Part shown: positions 1 to 5,616 of the stretch, piece by piece | How positions within the stretch are numbered: position 1 is the first letter of the stretch | Layout of the letters: each line of letters opens with the position of its first letter | NCBI GenBank assembly: GCA_903892365.1 | Contig: CAITIF010000156.1 | Span: 1-5,616 of the forward strand | Length of the DNA stretch: 5,616 bases | Direction: 5' to 3' | Source: an uncultured Pirellula sp. | Lineage (GTDB): Bacteria; Planctomycetota; Planctomycetia; Pirellulales; Pirellulaceae | Notes under the pieces: model-generated | Database searches by the model: none | Told to the model about the DNA's origin: nothing | The model's input: only the letters and a program-made list of their open reading frames with translations | Made by a program: the position numbers and the translations under genes

Positions 1-1819
1 CCCCCCAAGCACTCGGAGTCAAACCATATTCTGTCATCTGAGTCATCACGCGATTGATATCAGCACCAGGCAAATCGCACTTGTTCGCGGCAACGACAAT
101 CGGCACTCCAGCCGCCTTCGCGTGCGAAATCGCTTCTTCCGTCTGAGGCATAATTCCGTCATCCGCCGCGATCACCAAAATCGCGATGTCGGTGACGTTA
201 GCTCCCCGCGCACGCATCTCCGTGAAGGCCTCGTGACCCGGTGTATCCACGAACGAAATGGCTCGTCCATCTTTCTTGACTTGGTATGCACGAATGTGCT
301 GAGTAATCCCGCCCGCTTCGCCCGTGACAATCTTGGTACCAATCAAGTAGTCCAGCAAGGAGGTCTTGCCGTGGTCGACGTGCCCAAGGAACGTCACGAT
401 CGGTGGTCTTGTCACCAAATCTTCTGGATTATCCTCTTCATCATTGATCTTACCAATCAAGCTCGTTTCCAACGTTTCTGCTTGCTTGAACTCCAGCTCC
501 ACACCTAAATCGGCCGCGATCAATTCAGCCTGATCTTGGTTGAGCGATGCATTGATGTTGGCCATGGTCCCCATCGTCATCAACGATCGAAGAACTCTAG
601 CCGCTGTAACACCCGCCGCTTCCGAAAAGCTTCGAATCGTACAAGGCATTGCAAGAATGACTTTTTCTTTTCTAGCAGCAGTAGGCTTCGGTTTGGGACG
701 CCGAGCGCCCTTCATGTACCGCCCGCCTTCTTCCTCTTCAATGTTTGCAAGATCTCGAGAGGTCTTAATTCTCGGACCGCGATCCTTTCGACTCGATTCT
801 AAGCCAGCAAGCCCCTTCTTTTTGACCGGCGCTTCTTCTTCAATAATCGGCTTTTTGTTCTTTGCATTCAGCTTGTTTTCTGCATTAGCTTGAAAGCCAG
901 CCAGACCGGCATGCTGAGTTTGACTAGGCAACGACGCTCGGCCACCCAAAGGAGGTGTAGCTGACTTAGCAGGAGCCCCCGGCGCCGCGGGCTTCTCTGC
1001 CGGCTTGTCCATACCCCTTCGAACACCCTGAATAACATCAGGCGTCAACTTCACAATCGGCTTTTGAGTCGCTTGCTCAGGCGCCTTCGCTTGAGGGCTT
1101 GCCGCTCCGGACTTTGGAATCCCAGCTAGCTTGATATTCAATACAGGATCACGGGTTCTCTTCGGCTTGTCCGAGGCTGGCTTGGACTCGCCAGGTCGGG
1201 CACCACCCAAAACACGAACGCGCCCACTGGTAGCCGCAGGGGAATAAAAATCCCTTCGAGAAAGCCCTTCAGAACCACTACGCTCTGGAGCCGACTTGTC
1301 GTCGGCAGAATCACCAACAACCTTGGAAGACTCCTTCGAGTCCGAATCAGGTACTGAAGGCGATTCAGACACATTTGTCTCTGCCGAGCCGGATTCCGCT
1401 ACAACAACTGGCGCCTGCTCGGTCGACACTTCCGCTTGATCTTCAACAGGAGCGGGAGCCGGCTCATTGCTCTCGGCCGGGGCAGCAACCTGATCCTGAA
1501 CTATCTTCGAACTGACAATAGGCTTCGGACGACCGGATGCTAGGTCGCGCTTTGCACCACCCGTCCGAGTGTTCAAATCCCGAATTGGCGTGTCTTTGAC
1601 TGGCTCGCGAGCTGGCTTGGCCACCTGCACCGGGGCCGTAGCGGCCGCCTGTGGCGCCGACTTCTCTTCAAGATGACGCTTAATGCGTAAGATCTCCTCA
1701 TCTTCGAGGCTAGCAAGCGCACTGCCTTTACCCTGAATGCCGATGCGCGCACACAGATCAACCAGCTCCTTGCTGTCCAATCCTAGATCTTTAGCCAGCG
1801 AATAAATTCGTACTGCCAC
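1..1819 (-). CDS. infB: Translation initiation factor IF-2, N-terminal 606 residues (3' end outside window)
   Basis: IF-2 is the cytoplasmic GTPase that places initiator fMet-tRNA on the 30S subunit and promotes 50S joining. The frame is open from a GTG at 1819 to the left edge. Residues 1-50 form an IF2_N-type domain starting [13 protein letters not shown]. Residues about 51-386 are a low-complexity linker rich in Ala, Pro, Glu, Lys and Ser, probably disordered. Residues about 387-446 form the second N-terminal domain ([14 protein letters not shown]). The GTPase domain follows: G1 GHVDHGKT at 479-486, GEAGGIT at 500-506 in the G2/switch I region, G3 DTPGH at 525-529 and G4 NKCD at 579-582. 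The window ends at residue 606, before G5 and the fMet-tRNA-binding C-terminal domains. GTG was chosen because the IF2_N domain begins directly there and an AAGGAA lies nine bases upstream. The gene follows nusA on the same strand after a 244-base gap. The linker is long compared with E. coli IF-2. The identification is secure. Confidence 0.97.
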   Translation of the reverse strand, partial: MAVRIYSLAKDLGLDSKELVDLCARIGIQGKGSALASLEDEEILRIKRHLEEKSAPQAAATAPVQVAKPAREPVKDTPIRDLNTRTGGAKRDLASGRPKPIVSSKIVQDQVAAPAESNEPAPAPVEDQAEVSTEQAPVVVAESGSAETNVSESPSVPDSDSKESSKVVGDSADDKSAPERSGSEGLSRRDFYSPAATSGRVRVLGGARPGESKPASDKPKRTRDPVLNIKLAGIPKSGAASPQAKAPEQATQKPIVKLTPDVIQGVRRGMDKPAEKPAAPGAPAKSATPPLGGRASLPSQTQHAGLAGFQANAENKLNAKNKKPIIEEEAPVKKKGLAGLESSRKDRGPRIKTSRDLANIEEEEGGRYMKGARRPKPKPTAARKEKVILAMPCTIRSFSEAAGVTAARVLRSLMTMGTMANINASLNQDQAELIAADLGVELEFKQAETLETSLIGKINDEEDNPEDLVTRPPIVTFLGHVDHGKTSLLDYLIGTKIVTGEAGGITQHIRAYQVKKDGRAISFVDTPGHEAFTEMRARGANVTDIAILVIAADDGIMPQTEEAISHAKAAGVPIVVAANKCDLPGADINRVMTQMTEYGLTPSAWG

Positions 1820-1828
1820 TGAGCAAAA

Positions 1829-1834
1829 TTCCTT
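1829..1834 (-). promoter_or_regulatory. Probable ribosome binding site of infB
   Basis: On the minus strand, AAGGAA lies nine bases before the GTG at 1819, an ordinary Shine-Dalgarno position. It supports GTG as the start, since no in-frame ATG is nearby. Just upstream, GGGC-TTTT-GCCC (1846 to 1835 on the minus strand) could form a small four-pair hairpin ending directly before the site. It is too short to claim as a regulator. Confidence 0.55.
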
Positions 1835-1980
1835 GGGCAAAAGCCCGACGAAACGAGGCAAGTCGACCGATCGGCTCGGCTTATGTTGCTCGCCTGTTTC
1901 TACGTTTAATTATTTCATTGAACGCCCCCACGCTGATGAAGCGGGTCACGCACACTGTTCGACACACCGCATGCCGAAAC

Positions 1981-2015
1981 AAAAATCGCTCTCAAATGCA
2001 ACCGTTGCACTTGAG
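1981..2015 (-). terminator. Hairpin plus T-rich stretch between nusA and infB: possible terminator or attenuator
   Basis: Two 12-base arms, 1991-2002 and 2004-2015, are inverted copies around one central base (2003). Eleven of 12 pairs are Watson-Crick. The twelfth is G-U in minus-strand RNA but A-C in plus-strand RNA, so the fold favours nusA-infB transcripts. On the minus strand the stem is followed by AGCGA, then TTTTT, G and TTT. That resembles an intrinsic terminator, but the T-run begins about five bases after the stem and the stem is only about half G+C, so it may be partial. The stem starts about 48 bases after the nusA stop. With infB downstream on the same strand, attenuation or partial termination is a reasonable inference. 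The dyad could instead be a protein-binding operator. Confidence 0.4.
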
Positions 2016-2063
2016 TCACTTCAAAAACCGACCAAACATGATAACGCATAAATGATTCGTACG

Positions 2064-3413
2064 TTAGACGTTTCCGTCAGTTTGCTTGTCTTCCTTTGCA
2101 GAATCGTCAGCCGGAGGTAATTCACCCCCTGGAACATCCGAAACCTCAGGCTCAGCCGCAGCAACCGGTGGCGGAGGCAATGAACGCCCCTCTTTCCGGT
2201 CAAGCTCTTCTGTTGCCCGGCGTTCCTTCGCTAACTTTTCCTGATACTTACGCTCTTCCTCCACAATTTCTTGTTCTTCCGCCTTAACGTCCGCTTGGTA
2301 AACAATCGCGTCTACCTCTTCTTGGGTCCAGTTGCCCATCTCCATCAAAGCGTCCGGCTCAATCACTGACAAATCGTCGTACGACAGGTAGCCCTGCTCC
2401 ACCAACTGTTGAGCCACTTCGTCAGTCATGCCTTCGATTTCCATGAAACCTTCCATGGCTCGCTCGATCTGACGCTCCAGTTCGGGAGCTGTCATTATTT
2501 CAATATCCCAACTGCACAGCTTGCTCGCAAGCCGCACATTCTGGCCAAATCGACCGATCGCTTGCGACAAATGCTCTTCGCTCACCAACGCAATCGCTCG
2601 CCCAATCATATCGCAAAGCAACACTTGCTCCACTTCAGCAGGCTGCAACGCGTTCGGAATCAGCACCATCGGGTCATCGCTCCAGCGAACAATATCGATT
2701 CGCTCCCCAGCAAGCTCACCCGTCACGTTCTTGATTCGATTCCCTCGCATACCAACACACGCACCAACACAATCGATTCGTTGATCGCTGCTGCTGACCG
2801 CAACCTTACTTCGGTAACCAGGCTCTCGACTGATGGCATTGATTCGAATGACTCCCTCAGCAATCTCCGGAATCTCTTGCTCGAAAAGCCTTTGAATCAG
2901 AGTTGTTTTCGTTCGAGACAGAATGATCTTGACCCGATTCCCAGACGCCTTCACTTCGTAAATGACCGCGCGAACGCGAGATCCGTTGTGGTAGCTCTCG
3001 CCAGGGATTTGCTCACTTCGGGGCAAGATCGCTTCCACATTACCAAGCTGAACAATAGTAACGCCTCGTTCGGTTCTCTGGACAATACCGGTAACAAGCT
3101 GCCCTACCTGGCTGTAGAACTCATCCATCCGAGCATCACGCTCTGCTTCTTTGAGCTTCTGGATGATGACTTGCTTGGCCGTTTGAGCACCAATCCGCCC
3201 GATCTCGTCTTCGCTCAATTCGCGCCCACCTACAGTGGCTTTAATAAATCCACCATCGCGCGCAATCGATACGGAAACATCGGAATCCTCGCCGAATTGC
3301 CTTTTACAAGCTGTGGTCAGCGCCGATTCGATGGCTTGAATGACCAGTTCGGGGTCGATCTGCTTTTCGCGATGCAACGAATCAACAATTCGAAGCAGTT
3401 CTTGAGGATTCAT
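2064..3413 (-). CDS. nusA: Transcription termination/antitermination factor NusA
   Basis: NusA binds RNA polymerase and nascent RNA and modulates pausing, intrinsic termination and rRNA antitermination. The 449-residue product has the family domains in order. The N-terminal RNAP-binding domain spans 1-100 (MNPQELLRIV, then QTAKQVIIQKLKEAERD at 77-93). An S1 domain spans about 103-167. KH1 spans about 178-250 with GMRG at 221-224, and KH2 about 251-318 with GRFG at 287-290 before QNVRLASKL. One helix-hairpin-helix repeat resembling the E. coli acidic repeats spans about 321-374. A charged helical stretch (about 375-410) and a Pro/acidic tail follow. The ATG at 3413 was chosen because homology begins exactly there; the frame stays open upstream to 3710, but that sequence is unlike NusA and overlaps the divergent gene. 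No clear Shine-Dalgarno precedes the start. The N-terminal domain looks about 25 residues shorter than in E. coli. KH1 has DCVGACVG where DPVGACVG is usual. nusA is first in its operon, with infB next. Confidence 0.97.
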   Translation of the reverse strand: MNPQELLRIVDSLHREKQIDPELVIQAIESALTTACKRQFGEDSDVSVSIARDGGFIKATVGGRELSEDEIGRIGAQTAKQVIIQKLKEAERDARMDEFYSQVGQLVTGIVQRTERGVTIVQLGNVEAILPRSEQIPGESYHNGSRVRAVIYEVKASGNRVKIILSRTKTTLIQRLFEQEIPEIAEGVIRINAISREPGYRSKVAVSSSDQRIDCVGACVGMRGNRIKNVTGELAGERIDIVRWSDDPMVLIPNALQPAEVEQVLLCDMIGRAIALVSEEHLSQAIGRFGQNVRLASKLCSWDIEIMTAPELERQIERAMEGFMEIEGMTDEVAQQLVEQGYLSYDDLSVIEPDALMEMGNWTQEEVDAIVYQADVKAEEQEIVEEERKYQEKLAKERRATEELDRKEGRSLPPPPVAAAEPEVSDVPGGELPPADDSAKEDKQTDGNV

Positions 3414-3447
3414 GCCGCTATTGTCTATTGGGTTGATAGTTGAAGTT

Positions 3448-3474
3448 GGGGGGTGGTGGTGAATGAGAGCCCCC
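3448..3474 (-). other. Possible hairpin in the nusA leader
   Basis: A run of six G (3448-3453) and a run of five C (3470-3474) can pair into a five-pair all-GC stem with a loop of about 16 bases in the nusA leader RNA. The intervening sequence is CACCACCA-like. The stem is stable by composition but short, and no known riboswitch or protein leader motif was recognised. The region also lies upstream of the divergent plus-strand gene. Confidence 0.2.
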
Positions 3475-3512
3475 GGTTTCACTACCGCCCGTGATCTGCG
3501 CAAGAAGCGAAG

Positions 3513-3541
3513 AACGTATCTGCAACCCCTCAAATTGTCAA
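3513..3541 (-). promoter_or_regulatory. Predicted sigma-70-type promoter of nusA-infB
   Basis: On the minus strand a perfect TTGACA lies at 3541-3536, followed by a 17-base spacer and TACGTT (3518-3513), which matches TATAAT at three of six positions. GATACG at 3520-3515 is an equally weak alternative. Transcription would start near 3505, leaving a leader of about 90 bases before the nusA ATG. The -35 match and the location, upstream of an operon whose first gene is nusA, are the support. The weak -10 keeps confidence moderate. Confidence 0.45.
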
Positions 3542-3584
3542 CCACCATTTGATTTTGGGCCCTGGGCGCAGCTTGACTTGCAAA

Positions 3585-3590
3585 GATAAT
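3585..3590 (+). promoter_or_regulatory. Candidate -10 element placed for leaderless expression of the oxidoreductase
   Basis: GATAAT matches five of six positions of TATAAT and lies six bases before the ATG at 3597. A transcript started from it would begin at or next to the start codon, which would explain why no Shine-Dalgarno is seen. The -35 region at matching spacing (about 3562-3567) is CTGGGC, a poor match, so this rests on the hexamer and its position alone. Confidence 0.3.
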
Positions 3591-3596
3591 GCCGAA

Positions 3597-5000
3597 ATGA
3601 ATCAACACAACGAATACGACACGATCATTATCGGTGCAGGGATGAGCGGTCTGGCCGCCGGTATCCGGCTGGCTCATTACGACCAACGTGTCTGCGTTCT
3701 TGAAAAACACTGGACGATCGGTGGCCTAAATTCTTTCTACCGGGTGAACGGTCGCAATTACGACGTGGGCCTCCACGCCATGACCAACTTCACCGAAAAA
3801 GGGGCAAAAAAAGGCCCTTTGGCGAGACTGCTCAAACAGCTTCGATTTCGCTGGGATGACTTCCAATTGGCAGAGCAGGCCGGTTCTCGGATCGCGTTTC
3901 CAGGTATCCATCTTGACTTCACCAACGACATCCAAACCTTGGTGGCCGAAGTCGAATCCAAATTCCCGCATCAAAAAGAAGCCTTCCAAAATCTTCTGAA
4001 CAAGCTTGTTGATTACGACGATCTTACCCAAGACGATTTTGCTTTGTCGACTCGAAAGATCCTGGGCGAGATCCTGAGCGATCCATTGCTCATCGAAATG
4101 CTTCTGTGCCCGTTAATGTGGTACGGAAATGCACGCGAACACGACATGGACTGGGGACAGTTTTGCATCATGTTCCGAAGTATTTTCCTGGAGGGTTTCG
4201 CAAGACCCTTCAAGGGTGTTCGGCTGATCCTAAAACACCTGGTTCGACGTTTCCGAGAACTGGGCGGAGAGCTTCGGCTACGCAGCGGCGTCGCCAAGAT
4301 TTGTGTTGACAATGGCCACGCAACGGGTGTCCAACTTGAAAACGGAACAGTGCTTACCGCCAAACGTATCCTTTCAAGCGCCGGCATTATCGAGACCATG
4401 CGAATGTGTGACGACCAATCCATTTCCCAAGTCCAAATGGCCGGTGAAATGTCTTTCATCGAATCGATTTCTGTTCTCGAGTGCCAGCCGAAAAAGTTTG
4501 GCTTCGACAAAACCATCGTCTTCTACAACGATTCAGAAACCTTCCACTGGACAAAACCATCCAGCCATTTGTGCGACGTGAGAACAGGCGTTATCTGCTC
4601 GCCCAACAACTACCTTTATTCGAGCGACGACGGGGAACTCGACGCGGGCTTCGTCAGACTGACCACCATCGCAGACCATCAACGCTGGTCGGATTTGTCC
4701 CCTGAAAGGTACGCTTACGAGAAACTACGTTGGTACGACGAATCCGTAGCATCAGCTGTACGATTCATGCCCGACTTCCGCAGGCATGTTATCGACACCG
4801 ATGTTTTTACCCCCAAAACCATTCGACGTTTCACTTCGCACGATAACGGAGCGGTTTACGGCGCCCCCGATAAGCAATTGGATGGCACCACTCGGCTCGA
4901 CAATCTTTTTCTCTGCGGTACCGACCAAGGCTTCGTTGGGATCGTTGGGGCGATTGTGAGCGGTATCTCCATGGCGAACCAACATTGCTTGCGAACCTAG
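3597..5000 (+). CDS. FAD-dependent oxidoreductase, phytoene desaturase / retinol saturase-like
   Basis: This 467-residue flavoprotein belongs to the NAD(P)/FAD-dependent superfamily of phytoene desaturases, carotenoid isomerases, retinol saturases and amine oxidases. An N-terminal Rossmann fold binds the FAD ADP moiety: TIIIGAGMSG at 9-18 carries GxGxxG, VLEKH at 34-38 supplies the ribose-binding acidic residue (Glu36), and WTIGGLNSFY at 39-48 is the family GG motif. The C-terminal FAD motif is LFLCGTDQGFVGIVGAIVSG at 437-456. There is no signal peptide or clear membrane segment, and the length is typical. ATG 3597 was chosen because the Rossmann strand begins eight residues later. An in-frame ATG at 3549 would add 16 residues unlike the family and sit nearer the divergent nusA promoter. 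Family members add or remove hydrogens across conjugated polyene double bonds. The substrate is unknown, and no carotenoid or squalene synthesis gene lies in the window. The gene is divergent from nusA and 145 bases before the ATPase gene. Confidence 0.85.
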   Translation: MNQHNEYDTIIIGAGMSGLAAGIRLAHYDQRVCVLEKHWTIGGLNSFYRVNGRNYDVGLHAMTNFTEKGAKKGPLARLLKQLRFRWDDFQLAEQAGSRIAFPGIHLDFTNDIQTLVAEVESKFPHQKEAFQNLLNKLVDYDDLTQDDFALSTRKILGEILSDPLLIEMLLCPLMWYGNAREHDMDWGQFCIMFRSIFLEGFARPFKGVRLILKHLVRRFRELGGELRLRSGVAKICVDNGHATGVQLENGTVLTAKRILSSAGIIETMRMCDDQSISQVQMAGEMSFIESISVLECQPKKFGFDKTIVFYNDSETFHWTKPSSHLCDVRTGVICSPNNYLYSSDDGELDAGFVRLTTIADHQRWSDLSPERYAYEKLRWYDESVASAVRFMPDFRRHVIDTDVFTPKTIRRFTSHDNGAVYGAPDKQLDGTTRLDNLFLCGTDQGFVGIVGAIVSGISMANQHCLRT

Positions 5001-5145
5001 CTCCAAGCGAAGTCGCACGAACTATGCCAAAATGAGCTGCTGCTGCTCGCCAAATGGCGTCAACCAAATAACGTTGTGGTTCGATTTGCTTTGACTCTGG
5101 AACGCTGACCAAGGTAGCTCGAATCAAGAATCGTCTTCCCAAAAA

Positions 5146-5616
5146 ATGCAGAAATCCCCATTCCATCGCTACCATCTTTTCCGAAACCCGTTCGGTGAAC
5201 TGACTCGCGAGGAACGGGCGGATCTTGCGGTCGCAGACATCGGCCCCTGGTTAAATCTTCTGACCACCCACTCCTCGGTTGTTCAATTTGTCGGGGAATG
5301 CGGCCGAGGAAAAACGACTCATTTATTGGCCCTCGCCAAACAACTTCCCACAGCTCCTTTTATCTACATTCCAGAAAAAGGCCCTACGCCACCTTTACCG
5401 GAATCCAGGCCCTTAATCGTGGATGAGGCTCAGCGTTTGTCGAACTGGCAACGCAACCAACTAGCTCGGGCAGGCGGACCAATTGTCTTGGGAAGTCATT
5501 GCGACCATACCCAACAATTCCAAAGGCATGGCCTTACGGTTCATACTTTATTTGTGGCCGAATTGGTGACGCCATCAGTGATCTTCACGATCCTGAACCA
5601 TCGAATCGAAGCCAGC
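5146..5616 (+). CDS. P-loop ATPase of unknown role, N-terminal 157 residues (3' end outside window)
   Basis: The frame is open from ATG 5146 to the right edge. An in-frame TGA at 5092 and no other ATG between fix the start, although no Shine-Dalgarno is seen. Residues 50-57, GECGRGKT, form a Walker A motif after a hydrophobic strand (VVQFV). LIVDEAQRL at 90-98 is a Walker B motif with the DE pair of AAA+ and ExeA/AAA_22-like ATPases. GGPIVLGSH at 110-118 lies where a sensor-1 strand is expected. The N-terminus, YHLFRNPFGELTREER (9-24), recalls the NPF-type opening of ExeA-like ATPases. Only 37 residues separate the Walker A lysine (56) from the Walker B aspartate (93), so the core is compact. 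ATP binding and hydrolysis are well supported; the partner and process are not. It follows the oxidoreductase on the same strand after 145 bases without a clear terminator or convincing promoter. TTGACT at 5091-5096 has no good -10. Co-transcription is possible but unproven. Confidence 0.75.
   Translation, partial: MQKSPFHRYHLFRNPFGELTREERADLAVADIGPWLNLLTTHSSVVQFVGECGRGKTTHLLALAKQLPTAPFIYIPEKGPTPPLPESRPLIVDEAQRLSNWQRNQLARAGGPIVLGSHCDHTQQFQRHGLTVHTLFVAELVTPSVIFTILNHRIEAS

Larger units (their letters stand above)
1820..2063. other. Non-coding gap between nusA and infB
   Basis: These 244 bases separate the nusA stop from the infB start. No ylxR, L7Ae-like or rimP gene, which occur near this position in some bacteria, is present. 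The region holds the dyad at 1991-2015, an AT-rich patch around 1903-1920, and the infB ribosome binding site. I looked for a sigma-70-type promoter for infB on the minus strand and found no pair of hexamers with acceptable spacing. A plus-strand TTG-initiated frame crosses most of the gap, but its peptide resembles no family I know. Confidence 0.6.

Noticed and set aside
122..893. Three plus-strand open frames of 88-128 codons across the infB region
   Set aside because: They are antisense to the IF-2 GTPase and second N-terminal domains, whose frame is continuous and motif-rich, and their peptides are Arg/Ser-rich without family features.
1833..2051. Plus-strand frame of 72 codons in the nusA-infB gap
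   Set aside because: It begins with TTG, has no ribosome binding site, overlaps the infB ribosome binding site on the other strand, and its peptide resembles nothing known.
2409..3443. Plus-strand open frame of 344 codons lying antisense to nusA
   Set aside because: It lies almost wholly inside nusA, its translation resembles no protein family, and nusA on the opposite strand has unmistakable domain motifs. The open frame is a by-product of nusA codon use.
3549..3596. Earlier ATG for the oxidoreductase at 3549
   Set aside because: The 16 extra residues do not fit the Rossmann-fold N-terminus, no Shine-Dalgarno precedes the ATG, and it lies next to the nusA -35 element. Leader mapping could still revive it.
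3414..3710. N-terminal extension of nusA by 99 codons to an ATG at 3710
   Set aside because: NusA homology starts exactly at the ATG at 3413. The extension overlaps the divergent oxidoreductase start and the predicted nusA promoter, and it has no family resemblance.
5030..5085. Terminator after the oxidoreductase
   Set aside because: Only short imperfect inverted repeats (GAGC/GCTC and AACCA/TGGTT) occur, with no following T-run on the plus strand.
5091..5120. Promoter for the ATPase gene from TTGACT at 5091
   Set aside because: No hexamer resembling TATAAT occurs 16-18 bases downstream (GTAGCT or TAGCTC), so the -35-like match alone is not enough.

Overview
The window looks like a chromosomal segment from a planctomycete, probably of the Pirellulaceae/Rhodopirellula type. 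This is inferred from protein features and no search was run. The features are a NusA with a shortened N-terminal domain and a DCVGACVG variant in KH1, an IF-2 with a very long Ala/Pro/Glu/Lys-rich linker, intermediate G+C, and weak or absent Shine-Dalgarno sequences at most starts. No frameshift, insertion sequence, tRNA, rRNA or CRISPR array was seen.

Layout. Positions 1-1819 (minus strand) hold the first 606 codons of infB, which starts at GTG and runs off the left edge inside the GTPase domain. Positions 1820-2063 are a non-coding gap of 244 bases. It contains a 25-base near-perfect dyad (1991-2015) followed, on the minus strand, by a T-rich stretch. Positions 2064-3413 (minus) hold a complete nusA of 449 codons. 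Positions 3414-3596 are a divergent intergenic region with a consensus -35 element for nusA. On the other side, a GATAAT hexamer sits six bases before the start of the plus-strand gene. Positions 3597-5000 (plus) encode a complete 467-residue FAD-dependent oxidoreductase of the phytoene desaturase/amine oxidase superfamily. Positions 5001-5145 are a short gap without a clear terminator. Positions 5146-5616 (plus) hold the first 157 codons of a compact P-loop ATPase that runs off the right edge.

How the genes fit together. nusA and infB are the core of the widespread transcription/translation operon (rimP-nusA-infB-rbfA-truB in many bacteria). Here they keep that order, but nusA is the first gene: no rimP lies upstream. 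The wide gap with a hairpin suggests that infB expression may be partly uncoupled from nusA. The two plus-strand genes are divergent from this operon and have no evident functional tie to it. The oxidoreductase probably acts on an isoprenoid, carotenoid or retinoid-like substrate, but that is a family-level inference. The ATPase cannot be assigned a role from this fragment.

I found no convincing new multi-gene system. The points most worth a second look are the nusA-infB dyad, the apparently leaderless oxidoreductase start, the possible internal IF-2 start, and the very compact ATPase.
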